In this document: piece after piece, positions 26,609 through 36,588 of the stretch
How the letters are laid out: each line of letters starts with the position of its first letter
Numbering within the stretch: the stretch's first letter is position 1
Assembly (NCBI RefSeq): GCF_024204685.1
Contig: NZ_CP100350.1
Location: 558,001 to 622,000, forward strand
Direction: 5' to 3'
DNA: 64,000 nt
Source of the DNA: Gilvimarinus sp. DA14
GTDB lineage: Bacteria > Pseudomonadota > Gammaproteobacteria > Pseudomonadales > Cellvibrionaceae
Notes under the pieces: model-generated
The model's input: the letters and a program-made list of their open reading frames with translations, nothing else
Databases searched by the model: none
What the model was told of the DNA's origin: nothing
Position numbers and translations under genes: made by a program

Positions 26609-28338
26609 TGGCCGCCGTCCATATGCCCTTGTCGCATCACGCCGCCATTGGCGGGCGTGCCCGAGCCTTTGCTGATGGGCTGGTCGATTTTGGGCGGCGC
26701 TTTTTTGCCAATAAGCTGATACAAATTGGAAATGTGTTGGCGAAACAGATAATCAAAATCGCGTACGCTGTCGGAAGGGTTGTAATCGCCAAACCACCAG
26801 AACCAATCGCTGCCCTCACACAAAGCCAACTGTTCGGTGGCCAGTGCCAGGGTTTCAGCGTCCAGGGTTCCTGCTTCCACCACTTCATCGTATTCGGTTT
26901 TTGCCTGGCAAAGCATATCCCAAGCTTTATTTTTTTCCACATGGGCAATCCAGGTAGAAAAGGTGCCGTAAACCCAACTGCCCGCACACAGGCCCGCAAG
27001 TTCTACCGGGGTGGGTTTACGCTCGAGCCATTCGCTGTAGGTGGTGGTGTACAAACGCGGGTGGTCGGCCAGGCGCGCGTAAAGCGTGTCGAGAAAATAA
27101 TAAGCGTTCTCGGGGTAATACTCCCAGGCGTTTTCGCCATCCATAATAATGGAAATAACACAGCTTTTGGGATCGCTGGCACTGTCGGCAATATTTTCCA
27201 GGTGATGAAGAAAATCCCCCACCGCATCATCGGCGTGCCAGTTGGCGTATTCAAAACCGATTTTGTCCGACAGACCGTCGTCGCGAAAAAACACCCCAAC
27301 CGATTTATCCGCCACGGTAAATTCTCGATGGCGCTTATCCGGGTGCTGATTAATATCGTCAGCGGCGCTCTGGTTTTGTTGTTGCTTCAGGCTGTGGTGC
27401 ATGACCGAATCACCGGTAGCCGTCCAGCGAAACCCGGCTTCACCCAGGGCCTCTAAGGTGGCGTCGCTGACGGCCCCCTCTGAGGCCCAACAGCCTTTGG
27501 GCTTAAAACCAAAGTGCAACTCAAAAACCTCTAACCCTTTTTGTAAATGCCAGGCGGCGCGGGTGTTGCCGCCGGGGTAGTGAGACGCCGCCGGCAGTGG
27601 CGCGTCCGGCATAGCCTCGCGGGTAGTTTTAAAATCCTGCAACAGTGGCACTATCGGGTGGGCATAGGGGCTGGTAATAATTTCTGCCTGTCCGCTTTCA
27701 GCTAAACGTTTGTAGCGCGGTAACAAGTCGCTCATCAGTTCGGCAATTACCGTCAGCAAGGTGCGGCGCTGCTCATCGGTAAAGCCTGTGCCCTGCTCTT
27801 GCAGCTCGCTGACACGCAGATCTTTGCGCCGCACGGTTTCGGCCAGCCAACCCAGGTGGTACCACATGGCCAGGTCAGTCAGAAACTGTTGGTTAAAGTA
27901 GCAGGGTAAATCGTCATCCTGACGCCAGGCATCGAGCATATGCACCAACTGGCGAAACGGCGAGAAGCGATCGATAATACGGTCGCGGTTAGCGCGGGTA
28001 CACTTTTCCAATAGGTCAAGAAACTCAGGGCTGCCCGGGCTCGGTCTTTCGGCGTCGGTTAATAGCGCCAGCAGTGGGTCTTTAATGGCGCTGCCGGTTT
28101 CCAGGTTAGCATTTAACTGCCGCGCGTAATCGTCCAGCTGTTCAATCAAAATAGGCACAAAGTTAAACACCGCCTTGCACTCTGGGTGAGCCTCAAGGTG
28201 TGCGGCCATATCGACATAGTCTTTAATGGCGTGTAAGTAAGTCCAGGGAAAATAGTAAGTTCCGGTAACGCAATCGCGGTAATCCGGTTGATGCATGTGC
28301 CACAAAAAGACAACGGGTATTTTTGTGCCAGTGCTCAT
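26605..28338 (-). CDS. GH57 glycoside hydrolase (amylolytic)
   Basis: Protein of 577 residues. The GH57 hallmarks are present: HMHQPDYRD near the N-terminus, the catalytic nucleophile Glu in CWASEGAVS and the acid/base Asp in IMDGENAWE. GH57 contains alpha-amylases, amylopullulanases, glucanotransferases and some branching enzymes. This one sits in an operon between glgC and malQ, so it is most likely an intracellular alpha-amylase or glucanotransferase acting on glycogen. There is no signal peptide, which agrees with a cytoplasmic role. AGAGG precedes the ATG; the gap from glgC is 11 bp and the overlap with malQ is 4 bp. A GH13 branching enzyme is encoded divergently (glgB), so branching is probably not its job. 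Confidence 0.9.
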   Translation of the reverse strand: MSTGTKIPVVFLWHMHQPDYRDCVTGTYYFPWTYLHAIKDYVDMAAHLEAHPECKAVFNFVPILIEQLDDYARQLNANLETGSAIKDPLLALLTDAERPSPGSPEFLDLLEKCTRANRDRIIDRFSPFRQLVHMLDAWRQDDDLPCYFNQQFLTDLAMWYHLGWLAETVRRKDLRVSELQEQGTGFTDEQRRTLLTVIAELMSDLLPRYKRLAESGQAEIITSPYAHPIVPLLQDFKTTREAMPDAPLPAASHYPGGNTRAAWHLQKGLEVFELHFGFKPKGCWASEGAVSDATLEALGEAGFRWTATGDSVMHHSLKQQQNQSAADDINQHPDKRHREFTVADKSVGVFFRDDGLSDKIGFEYANWHADDAVGDFLHHLENIADSASDPKSCVISIIMDGENAWEYYPENAYYFLDTLYARLADHPRLYTTTYSEWLERKPTPVELAGLCAGSWVYGTFSTWIAHVEKNKAWDMLCQAKTEYDEVVEAGTLDAETLALATEQLALCEGSDWFWWFGDYNPSDSVRDFDYLFRQHISNLYQLIGKKAPPKIDQPISKGSGTPANGGVMRQGHMDGGQ

Positions 28339-28349
28339 GGTAATAACCT

Positions 28350-29603
28350 CTAGTCTTGGTTGAGCATGTCGGGGGTCACCAGTACGACACCGCCTGGTGA
28401 GACATAAAAACGTTCTCGATCGGCCGCTTCGTCATAACCGATGACGGTATCTGGCGGAATAACACAGGCGCGATCAATTAGCGCTTTTTTAATTTTGCAG
28501 TTGCGGCCAATTTCCACACTGGGAAACAGCACCGAGTCGGTAATTTCACTGAAGGAGTTCACCCTTACCCGGGGAAACAGCAGCGAGTGTCTGACCACCG
28601 CGCCCGAGACAATACACCCGCCGGCGACCATAGAGTCCACCGCCATACCGCGACGGCCGCTGTCATCAAAAATAAATTTCGCCGGCGGCACATGCTCCTG
28701 GTAAGTCCAGATGGGCCATTCAGCATCGTACAAATCCAGCTCGGGGGTGATTCCGGTCAGCTCCAGGTTCGATTGCCAAAGCGCGTCCACGGTGCCCACA
28801 TCGCGCCAGTAAGCCTCGCCGCCCGAGACCGGATCTTTAAATGGAAATGCCTGTACCTTACGTTTGCTTAGCAGCGATGGAATAATGTCTTTGCCAAAAT
28901 CGTGGCTGGAGCCTTCGACGCTGCTGTCATTTTCCAGCTCGTTAAACAGCACCTCGGTCGAGAACACATAGATGCCCATGGATGCCAGGGCAATCCCCGG
29001 TTTGCCCGGTATGGATTCCGGGTCGGCGGGTTTTTCTTTGAATTTTACAATTTGGTAATCTTCATCCACCGCCATCACACCAAAGGCGCTGGCCTCGGCA
29101 CAGGGCACCTCGATACAACCAACGGTAATGTCTGCCCCACTTTCAACGTGTGCGCCAATCATGGTGCCATAGTCCATCTTATAGACATGGTCACCGGCGA
29201 GAATTAATACGTAGCTGGGATCGTGGCGCTTAATAATATCCAGGTTTTGCAGTACGGCATCGGCGGTACCCGCGTACCAGGAGTCCCCCAGCCGTTGCTG
29301 CGCCGGAATCAGCTCAACAAACTCCCCCAGCTCGCCGCCTAAAAAGCCCCAGCCGCGCTGGATATGACGGTTAAGCGAATGGCTTTTGTATTGCGTTAAA
29401 ACACTGATGCGGCGGATGCCTGAATTCACACAATTGGAAAGGGGGAAGTCGATAATGCGAAACTTTCCGCCAAAGTGAACCGCCGGCTTGGCCCGCCAGC
29501 GGGTTAAATCCTTTAACCGGGTTCCCTGTCCACCTGCCAGTACCAACGCCAAGGTTTCACGAGTTAAACGACTGACAAAGCGGCCCGATCTGTGATTGGT
29601 CAT
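28350..29603 (-). CDS. glgC: Glucose-1-phosphate adenylyltransferase
   Basis: ADP-glucose pyrophosphorylase of 417 residues, close to the usual ~420-430. It makes ADP-glucose from glucose-1-phosphate and ATP, the committed step of glycogen synthesis. Visible motifs: LAGGQGTRL with the nearby R-A-K-P-A-V[21 protein letters not shown], the glucose-1-P site VGCIEVP...FKEKP, and the C-terminal left-handed beta-helix with [15 protein letters not shown]. The N-terminal [14 protein letters not shown] region resembles the fructose-1,6-bisphosphate-activated enzymes. AAGGAG precedes the ATG. It is first in the minus-strand glycogen operon and divergent from glgB-glgA. Confidence 0.96.
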   Translation of the reverse strand: MTNHRSGRFVSRLTRETLALVLAGGQGTRLKDLTRWRAKPAVHFGGKFRIIDFPLSNCVNSGIRRISVLTQYKSHSLNRHIQRGWGFLGGELGEFVELIPAQQRLGDSWYAGTADAVLQNLDIIKRHDPSYVLILAGDHVYKMDYGTMIGAHVESGADITVGCIEVPCAEASAFGVMAVDEDYQIVKFKEKPADPESIPGKPGIALASMGIYVFSTEVLFNELENDSSVEGSSHDFGKDIIPSLLSKRKVQAFPFKDPVSGGEAYWRDVGTVDALWQSNLELTGITPELDLYDAEWPIWTYQEHVPPAKFIFDDSGRRGMAVDSMVAGGCIVSGAVVRHSLLFPRVRVNSFSEITDSVLFPSVEIGRNCKIKKALIDRACVIPPDTVIGYDEAADRERFYVSPGGVVLVTPDMLNQD

Positions 29604-30189
29604 AGGGTGAAGCTCCTTCTTAAAATAACGGTAGTTAACGCATAAGTCCCCTGCGAGTCAGTGTAGTACTACCATTAGCCGAAGCTATACCCACACCAAA
29701 CGGCGCAACAAATTTGAAGCTGATACTGATGGATGTCCCTGTTCGATTCGCTGCCCTTTTTACCCGGCAACGGTTACTCCTTGTAAAAGATTCCTGGGCA
29801 AGTCAGTTTTGCCCGGTGATTATGTTACCGAAATATTTAACAGCAATATGAGTGCCACAAGCCGACACATCGTTCAGCTTTGCGAACTGTGCCCCTGAAG
29901 AAACTACGGCTTAAGAAAATAATGCTGAGGGTCGTCTGACTGTCATGCGCCATGGCTACACTCGCCGTTTTACGACGACGGACACCGAGGGTGATAACCA
30001 TAGAAGCCGCGCGAAACAAAACCCTTGAATAGAAAGTAATAGAGTGGCACCAATAGTGCAAAAGCATTTTGCGTAAAACCTTAATGTCGCTGTAGAGTGT
30101 TGCCAAAAGCGGGCATCGATTTCACGCTACTATAACCATAGTGTGTTACGGTTTTGTGTTTAGCACAGATGAAAAGGAATAAGTCAGCT
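29604..30189. other. Divergent intergenic region of the glycogen cluster
   Basis: 586 bp between the starts of glgC and glgB. I find no convincing gene: the 89-codon minus-strand ORF at 29837-30106 has no recognisable features. A small hairpin (CTGGGCAA with TTGCCCGG) lies around 29789-29813. Promoters for both glycogen transcripts must lie here, but no consensus pair stands out. Confidence 0.55.
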
Positions 30190-32364
30190 ATGACGCGCTC
30201 CAAAGGAAGTCACGTTACCCCCGAGATGCAACGAATCAGTGCAGCAACCCACCACGACCCTTTTTCGGTATTGGGCAAACAAAACGATCAGCTACTGGTT
30301 TACCTGCCCGACTTAAACGCCCCGCCTTCGGTGGTGACCGAAAAAGGACAACAAGCGCTAATCCCCATCGCGGCCACCGGTTTTTTTACCGCGCCCTTAA
30401 CCGAGCTTAACGGAAGTCACCAAAAGCTGGTGTGGCAGAACGGCTCGGGTTATACCCACGAGCGCTATTACCCCTATACCTTTGCACCGCAAATTTCCGA
30501 CTACGACCTGCACCTTTTTAATGAGGGCCGCCACTGGGAGGTCTACAAGGTATTGGGTGCCCATGTAAAAGAGGTGGACGGTATCAGCGGCGTGTTGTTC
30601 GCCACCTGGGCACCAGGGGCCGAGCGCGTCAGCGTGGTGGGCAATTTCAACCACTGGGACGGGCGCCTGCACCCTATGCGATCGCGCGGCAGCTCGGGCG
30701 TGTGGGAGCTGTTTGTGCCGGGGCTTGGGCCAGACGAGCTGTACAAGTTTGAAATTCGCAGTCGCGCCACCGGCCAGGTAGTGGTTAAATCCGACCCCTA
30801 CGCCCAGGCCTTTGAGCTACGCCCCGCCACCGCCGCTAAAGTAAATGCCGAACCGTCCTACCAATGGCAGGACGGCAACTGGATGGAACAACGGGCCCAA
30901 TGGGATTGGCAGCACAGCCCCTTATCGGTTTACGAGGTGCACTTAAGCTCCTGGCAGCGCAGTGACGATGGCGGATTTTTAACGTATCGCGAATTGGCGC
31001 ACCGGCTTTGCGACTATGTGAAGCCGCTGGGCTTTACCCATATTGAAATTTTGCCGGTGGCCGAACACCCTTTGGACGACTCTTGGGGTTATCAGTGCAC
31101 AGGTTACTTTGCCCCTACTAGCCGCTACGGCTCGGCGGATGATTTCCGCTATTTTGTCGACCACCTACATCAACACGGCATTGGCGTTATTCTCGACTGG
31201 GTGCCGGCGCATTTTCCCAAAGACGAATTCGCCCTGGCACGCTTTGACGGCACAGCACTCTATGAGCATCAAGACCCGCGCCTGGGGGAGCACAAAGACT
31301 GGGGCACTTTAATTTTTAACTACGGCCGCAACGAAGTGCGTAACTTTCTTATTGCCAGCGCGCTCTATTGGCTAAAAGAATGTCACATTGATGGACTGCG
31401 GGTAGACGCGGTTGCCTCTATGTTGCACCTGGATTATTCGCGTAATGAAGGCGAGTGGATTCCCAACCGTTATGGCGGCAATGAAAACCTTGAAGCAGTC
31501 GAGTTTATTCGCGAACTAAATGTTCAGTGTCACGGGCAGTGCCCAGGCGCACTGGTCATTGCCGAAGAGAGCACCGCCTGGCCGCAGGTGTCGGGCCCTG
31601 TTTACCTCGGTGGGTTGGGCTTTTCGTTAAAGTGGAACATGGGGTGGATGCACGACACCCTGGACTATATGAGCAAAGACCCTATCTTTCGCCAGTACCA
31701 TCACAACAGCCTAACGTTTGGCATGATGTACGCCTACAGCGAGAACTTCCAGCTGCCTTTTAGTCACGATGAAGTGGTGCACGGTAAGGGCAGCATGATC
31801 AACAAAATGCCCGGCGATTACTGGCAAAAGTTTGCCAACCTGCGCTTGCTTTACACCTATCAATTCACCTACCCCGGCAGCAAATTACTGTTTATGGGGT
31901 CGGAGTTCGCCCAGTGGGCTGAATGGGCCGACAAGGGGCAGCTGGATTGGGCGTTAATGGAATTTGACGCTCACACCGGAGTGCAAAAAACCGTGGCTGA
32001 CCTGAACCAACTGTATCGCCAGTCGCCGGCGTTGTATCAGCGCAGCTACCAAAGTGACGGCTTTAGCTGGGTAGACTGCCATGACAACACCCAGTCGGTA
32101 ATCAGTTACTTGCGCATTGCCGATGAACAAACCTATCTCGTCATCTTAAACTTTACCCCAGAGCCTCGCACAGGCTATCGCGTGGGCGTACCGGCGCTGG
32201 GCACCTACCGCGAGGTGTTTAACTCCGACTCGCAATACTATGGCGGCAGCAACCTGGGCAATGGCGATGGCCTGGTAGCAGAAGAGATTGCGTGGATGAA
32301 TCAGCCCGCCAGCCTTGAGCTGACCTTACCGCCACTGGCGGGCGTTATTTTAACTAGGGATTAA
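30190..32364 (+). CDS. glgB: 1,4-alpha-glucan branching enzyme
   Basis: GH13 enzyme of about 724 residues from the ATG at 30190 (E. coli GlgB has 728). AAAAGGA lies 11 nt upstream; an ATG at 30169 and one at 30154 are also in frame. The N-terminal part has two beta-sandwich domains, including the CBM48 stretch [21 protein letters not shown]. The catalytic core shows VYEVHLSSW, the nucleophile Asp in GLRVDAVAS, the acid Glu in [10 protein letters not shown] and the third carboxylate in [14 protein letters not shown]. It introduces alpha-1,6 branches into glycogen and is followed within 2 bp by glgA. Confidence 0.96.
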   Translation: MTRSKGSHVTPEMQRISAATHHDPFSVLGKQNDQLLVYLPDLNAPPSVVTEKGQQALIPIAATGFFTAPLTELNGSHQKLVWQNGSGYTHERYYPYTFAPQISDYDLHLFNEGRHWEVYKVLGAHVKEVDGISGVLFATWAPGAERVSVVGNFNHWDGRLHPMRSRGSSGVWELFVPGLGPDELYKFEIRSRATGQVVVKSDPYAQAFELRPATAAKVNAEPSYQWQDGNWMEQRAQWDWQHSPLSVYEVHLSSWQRSDDGGFLTYRELAHRLCDYVKPLGFTHIEILPVAEHPLDDSWGYQCTGYFAPTSRYGSADDFRYFVDHLHQHGIGVILDWVPAHFPKDEFALARFDGTALYEHQDPRLGEHKDWGTLIFNYGRNEVRNFLIASALYWLKECHIDGLRVDAVASMLHLDYSRNEGEWIPNRYGGNENLEAVEFIRELNVQCHGQCPGALVIAEESTAWPQVSGPVYLGGLGFSLKWNMGWMHDTLDYMSKDPIFRQYHHNSLTFGMMYAYSENFQLPFSHDEVVHGKGSMINKMPGDYWQKFANLRLLYTYQFTYPGSKLLFMGSEFAQWAEWADKGQLDWALMEFDAHTGVQKTVADLNQLYRQSPALYQRSYQSDGFSWVDCHDNTQSVISYLRIADEQTYLVILNFTPEPRTGYRVGVPALGTYREVFNSDSQYYGGSNLGNGDGLVAEEIAWMNQPASLELTLPPLAGVILTRD

Positions 32365-32366
32365 GT

Positions 32367-33848
32367 TTGAAAATTTTATTTGTTTGCAGCGAAGCTTATC
32401 CGTTAATCAAGACCGGCGGCCTCGGGGACGTAGGCGGCGCCCTGCCCCGTGCGCTGTTAAAACGCGGCGCTCAAGTGCGCCTGCTGCTGCCTGCCTATGG
32501 CGCCGTGATGAGCAAAGCCAAAGACGCTGGCCTAAAACTACTGCTTGAGTTTGAATGTGACGGCGCGCCGGTAAAGCTGTGGCAAACCCGCCTGCCGGGC
32601 AGCCGTGTGGTAACCTGGCTGGTGGATATCGCTGAGTTTTCCGCTCGCGATGGCGGCCCCTATGGCGACCATACCGGCGCCGACTGGCACGACAACGCCT
32701 GGCGCTTTTACCTGTTTAGTCGTGTCGCCGAGCTGATTTCCACCGCTCAGTTAAGCCTCGATTTTACTCCCGAGATAACCCATTGCCACGATTGGCAAAC
32801 CGGCCTGGTGCCCGCCCTGTTAAGCCGCCATACCAAGCGCCCGGCCACGGTATTTACCATTCACAATCTGGCCTATGGCGGTATTTTTAACTACGAAACC
32901 TTTGCCTCGTTGCGCCTGCCCGAAGACTGGTGGCACCACGAAAAGCTCGAGTTTTGGGGGAATTTTTCCTACTTAAAAGCCGGCCTGGTCTACGCTGACA
33001 AAATTACCACCGTCAGCCCCAGCTACGCCGAAGAAATACAAACACCTGAGTTTGGCCAGGGGCTAGAGGGCTTGTTATCCCACCGCAAGGCCGATTTACT
33101 GGGTTTAATTAACGGCATTGATACGCAAACCTGGAACCCAGGCAGCGATGCTTTTATACCCAGCAAATACACCCGCCGCAGCTTAAAACGCCGCATGGCA
33201 AATAAACTTGCGCTGCAGCAAGAACGAAAACTGCCAGTAAACGAAAACATTCCCCTGTTCGGATTTGTCGGCCGCCTAGTTGAGCAAAAAGGTGTCAGCC
33301 TGATACTGGAAGCCATCAAGCCACTACTCGCTGCAGGCGAGTGTCAACTTGTAGCCGTAGGCACCGGCCAGCGTGAATACGAACAGGGCCTATTAGCGCT
33401 ACAGGAAGAATTTCCCGACGCAGTAGCTGTCACCATCGGCTACAGCGAACCGCTTTCTCACTGGGTAGAAGCCGCCTGCGATATTTTCCTAATGCCCTCG
33501 CTGTTCGAGCCCTGCGGCCTAAACCAAATGTACAGCCAGCGCTATGGCGCACTGCCCATATGCCACTATGTGGGCGGATTGCGCGATACCGTCGTCAACT
33601 TTTGCCAACCCCAGCTAGACGCCTACTTAAACGGCAGCTTAAGCGTTAGCGACATAGATGAAACCGGCTTTTTATTTCGCGAACCCAGCGCCGAGGCTTT
33701 AGCCCAATGCATCCACCGCGCCCTCGCCTGCTACCAACAGCCAGAGTTGTGGCAAGCGCTACAGCTCAACGCCATGCATAAGGACTTTAGCTGGCAACAG
33801 TGTTGTGAAGGGTATATGGAGCTTTATCGGGAATTGCTGGAGGAATAA
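32367..33848 (+). CDS. glgA: Glycogen synthase (ADP-glucose dependent)
   Basis: GT5 glycosyltransferase of 493 residues starting at TTG, with AGGGA 6 nt upstream at the end of glgB. The N-terminal KTGGLGDVGGALP loop binds ADP-glucose. The C-terminal half has GFVGRLVEQKG and PSLFEPCGLNQMYSQRYG, the GT-B nucleotide-sugar region with its retaining-enzyme Glu. It extends alpha-1,4 glucan chains with the ADP-glucose made by GlgC. With glgB it forms a two-gene transcript. No terminator is seen directly after it; a ~210-bp repeat begins 126 bp downstream. Confidence 0.96.
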   Translation: MKILFVCSEAYPLIKTGGLGDVGGALPRALLKRGAQVRLLLPAYGAVMSKAKDAGLKLLLEFECDGAPVKLWQTRLPGSRVVTWLVDIAEFSARDGGPYGDHTGADWHDNAWRFYLFSRVAELISTAQLSLDFTPEITHCHDWQTGLVPALLSRHTKRPATVFTIHNLAYGGIFNYETFASLRLPEDWWHHEKLEFWGNFSYLKAGLVYADKITTVSPSYAEEIQTPEFGQGLEGLLSHRKADLLGLINGIDTQTWNPGSDAFIPSKYTRRSLKRRMANKLALQQERKLPVNENIPLFGFVGRLVEQKGVSLILEAIKPLLAAGECQLVAVGTGQREYEQGLLALQEEFPDAVAVTIGYSEPLSHWVEAACDIFLMPSLFEPCGLNQMYSQRYGALPICHYVGGLRDTVVNFCQPQLDAYLNGSLSVSDIDETGFLFREPSAEALAQCIHRALACYQQPELWQALQLNAMHKDFSWQQCCEGYMELYRELLEE

Positions 33849-34394
33849 TGGCCGGCTCTGTACGGCTAGTGCGCCGTGTCTCGAACGCTTCGAACGTCCA
33901 TATTACATAAATCAAAAGGCTCACCTTCTCTAGAGCCCCATGCCACTGACGGGGACTTTTGATATGCGCGAGTTGTCGCGCGGGCAAGTCACTTTTCTTT
34001 GTTTGGGCAAAGCAAACTAACGAAAAGAAAGCCCACCCCGGCTACCAGCCCTGCGGGTTTCCTCTCTCCAACCGATTTTAGAAGGCCGTATCGACACGCC
34101 TTCCCTGGCGTGGCGATACTTGCGTACACGTCCATGCGTACTTACCCCCTAAAATAGGTTTCTACTCGGCTGTATGCAGGGGGATTGAAAGCGGCGCTTC
34201 GTAGCTAAGCTGGATACCAAGCTGTAGTTTCTATTTACCCACGGAGGTCGGTTCGAAACAATTCAAAACCGAAGAATCCTGTCACGTTTTCACTTCACAA
34301 CGTTGAAATCCACCATGGCCGAAAACGTCGGGTATTTGTCATTCCAGCCATATATCCTTATGCTACTGTACTGCGTTAATGACAGGACAGATTC
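33849..34394. other. Intergenic region at left edge of accessory island
   Basis: 546 bp without a supported gene. It holds one copy of the ~210-bp island-flanking repeat (33975-34185, listed separately). The remaining ~200 bp before the next gene probably carries the promoter of the GlxA-type regulator, with no clear consensus elements. Confidence 0.6.
33975..34185 (+). repeat. Island-flanking ~210-bp repeat, left copy
   Basis: This sequence is matched, in reverse complement, at 43203-43416. Shared blocks include CACTTTTCTTTGTTTGGGCA, ACGAAAAGAAAGCCCACCCC and CTGGCGTGGCGAT, with differences scattered between, so the two are diverged members of one family. It contains several short hairpins, such as CACGCC/GGCGTG around a 5-nt loop. 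It lies 126 bp after glgA. The two copies bracket the accessory genes at 34.4-43.2 kb. Confidence 0.85.
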
Positions 34395-35348
34395 ATGCAG
34401 ATAGGTTTTCTATTATTTGACGGTTTTCAGACCATGGATATCGCGGGGCCGCTAGATGCACTGGACTTAGCGAATCAGTGGTTGGCGGAGCAGCGTGAGC
34501 CTCCACTATTTGAGCTGAAGTTTATCTCCCAGGCGAACAAGAAGCTTACCAGCGAACCCGGACTAACTTATGTCGCGGACATTAGTTTAAACGATGTAGA
34601 GACCTTAGATTGGTTAATCATCCCCGGCGGTAAAGGCACCCGCGAGTTGATGAATCAACCCGAAACTTTGCGAAAAATCATCGAACTGAGTACCAAAGCA
34701 TCGAGGGTCATATCGATCTGTACTGGAGCCTATATTCTTGCCGCGACCGGACTAATAGACGGGCAGTCATGTTGCTCCCACTGGCGTTTTATCGATGATT
34801 TAGCGCAACGCTTTCCCAAGGTAAAATTTGATTCAAACTCTTTATACACAGTTCACGATAAGTATTTATCGTCAGGGGGCTTATCCACAGGTATCGATTT
34901 AACCCTATGGTTGATTGAGCAGGAACTGGGCAAGCAAGCGGCTCAATATGTGGCAAGAAATCTAGTGGTCTATTTACGCCGCAGTGGCGACCAGTCCCAA
35001 TTCTCGTCAGCGCTTAGCGTACAGTCAATGGACTCTCGGTTTTCAAAACTCCAGGACTGGCTAATGGATAACCTGAACAAAGCCATCACTATTGAAGACA
35101 TGGCAGACCAAGTGGCATTAAGCCCAAGGCAGTTCCGACGGGTCTTCAGCGAGCAAATTCAGCTATCACCCAAAGAGTATCTTGACCAAATCCGACTAGA
35201 TCGAGGGCGTAACCTACTACTCAGCACTCATATGCAAATAGAAGATATTGCGCGACAAACAGGCTTCTCCGACAGTGACGTGTTTCGTCGGAGATTTAAA
35301 AAGCAATTCGACATTACCCCCGGGGAATACCGCAAACACTTTTGTTAA
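34395..35348 (+). CDS. GlxA-type transcriptional regulator (DJ-1/PfpI domain plus AraC HTH)
   Basis: Protein of 317 residues. Residues 1 to about 170 form a DJ-1/PfpI-like domain with the Cys elbow in ISICTGAYILAATG and the IIPGGKGT motif. Residues about 225-317 form the two-HTH AraC DNA-binding domain, with MADQVALSPRQFRRVFSEQ and IARQTGFSDSDVFRRRFKKQF. This is the usual GlxA-family layout; such regulators control amine, amino-acid or stress genes. It is followed after 21 bp by an exported DJ-1 paralogue, so the two probably form one transcript. Confidence 0.9.
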   Translation: MQIGFLLFDGFQTMDIAGPLDALDLANQWLAEQREPPLFELKFISQANKKLTSEPGLTYVADISLNDVETLDWLIIPGGKGTRELMNQPETLRKIIELSTKASRVISICTGAYILAATGLIDGQSCCSHWRFIDDLAQRFPKVKFDSNSLYTVHDKYLSSGGLSTGIDLTLWLIEQELGKQAAQYVARNLVVYLRRSGDQSQFSSALSVQSMDSRFSKLQDWLMDNLNKAITIEDMADQVALSPRQFRRVFSEQIQLSPKEYLDQIRLDRGRNLLLSTHMQIEDIARQTGFSDSDVFRRRFKKQFDITPGEYRKHFC

Positions 35349-35369
35349 AAATAGAAAAAGGACTACAGT

Positions 35370-36398
35370 ATGTTTTTTGCAGTAAAGCAATCCATGGCTC
35401 TTGTTTTTCTTCTCACTTGGTGCATTTGTGCCGCAGCCGAGCCCCCGCACGGCGACAGACAGCATAATTCGCACGACTCAGCCGCTAATAACATAGAAAC
35501 GGTGGGCATTTTAATATACCCCGGCGTGCAGATCATTGACTTCACCGGCCCCTGGGAGGTGTTTGGCCACGCCGGCTACAAGGTCGCGACGGTGAGTAAA
35601 GAGGGGAAGACCTTGAGTACCTCAATGAACATGACCGTAGTGCCCGATTACAGCTTTGAAACAGCCCCGCAATTTGATGCCCTACTGATTCCTGGCGGCC
35701 ATCACCACAATGCCTACGATGAGTCGACCTACAACTGGATTAAAAAACACGCTGAATCTGGTAAGACGATACTGTCTGTATGCACGGGATCATTTATTCT
35801 GGCTGAAGCCGGTTTACTAAAAGAACAAAAGGCGACCACTTTTTTCAAATTACTTGACCCTTTTGCAGAGAATTATCCTGAAACCCAGGTTATCCGCGAT
35901 CAAAGATTTGTGGATAGCGGAAAAATCATCACCTCGGCTGGGCTCTCATCCGGCATAGATGCCGCCCTACATTTAGTGGCTAAAGATCAGGGACAGCGCG
36001 CCGCCCAAACCCTTGCCATGCACATTGAATACGACTGGGAGCCCGAGCAAGGCTTTGTGCGTGGAAAAATGGCCGACCGTTATATGCCGCATTTTTCATT
36101 ACCTATCCCCGAAGCATTCACATTCCACCGCGAATATGCCTATGGTGACGAAAGTCATTGGTATGAGTCCTACATTGTGACGTTGGCGACATCCGACAAT
36201 ATAAAGCAGAAAACTGTCGATCTGGTCGAAGAACAAATGGCGGCCCTGAACGACTGGAAGCCACACCCCAAAAGCGACAGCATCTGGATCAAGCACTCCG
36301 AAGGCAAAGAGTGGCGCGTTTCCATGCAATACACCCCAATTACCAAAGATCAAAGCCTGCGCTATGATCTATCACTCGAGGAAGTAACAGACCAGTAA
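35370..36398 (+). CDS. Exported DJ-1/PfpI-family protein with C-terminal extension
   Basis: Protein of 342 residues starting with a signal peptide (hydrophobic to about residue 23, CAAAE). AAGGA precedes the ATG. Residues about 45-225 form a DJ-1/PfpI domain: VGILIYPGVQIIDFTGPWEVFG at the start, LIPGGHHH, and the nucleophile-elbow Cys in LSVCTGSFILAEAG. The remaining ~120 residues are a separate domain I do not recognise. Most DJ-1 relatives are cytoplasmic, so export is unusual. It follows the GlxA-type regulator and shares that regulator's sensor fold, which suggests a paired function, for example handling of a small ligand or thiol/aldehyde stress in the periplasm. Confidence 0.82.
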   Translation: MFFAVKQSMALVFLLTWCICAAAEPPHGDRQHNSHDSAANNIETVGILIYPGVQIIDFTGPWEVFGHAGYKVATVSKEGKTLSTSMNMTVVPDYSFETAPQFDALLIPGGHHHNAYDESTYNWIKKHAESGKTILSVCTGSFILAEAGLLKEQKATTFFKLLDPFAENYPETQVIRDQRFVDSGKIITSAGLSSGIDAALHLVAKDQGQRAAQTLAMHIEYDWEPEQGFVRGKMADRYMPHFSLPIPEAFTFHREYAYGDESHWYESYIVTLATSDNIKQKTVDLVEEQMAALNDWKPHPKSDSIWIKHSEGKEWRVSMQYTPITKDQSLRYDLSLEEVTDQ

Positions 36399-36485
36399 TA
36401 AAAGTCAGGGGGAAATCTTGGCGCTTCTTATGCATCATGAATCGGAACAGTTTCAGTCAAGATTTTCCGGTCCTGTTCACGATTC

Positions 36486-36532
36486 TGTCCTTCGGCTGCG
36501 TAATTGAAAGTCAAACACCTGGCCCCTGCTCC
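36486..36532 (+). repeat. 47-bp direct repeat, copy 1
   Basis: It begins TGTCCTTCGGCTGC and ends ACCTGGCCCCTGCTCC. A second copy lies in the same orientation at 37807-37854. Together they bracket the three small genes at 36589-37822. The 'cctggccccggctcc' type of ending resembles short repeats often found near transposase genes in marine gammaproteobacteria. Confidence 0.7.
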
Positions 36533-36588
36533 CTTTGACCCTGGCTCCCTTAAAGTTAAGCCTTGCCACCAAGATTCTTTGATGCTAG

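Noticed and set aside
29837-30106. 89-codon minus-strand ORF between glgC and glgB
   Set aside because: No recognisable motif, unusual composition and no ribosome binding site; it occupies the expected promoter region.
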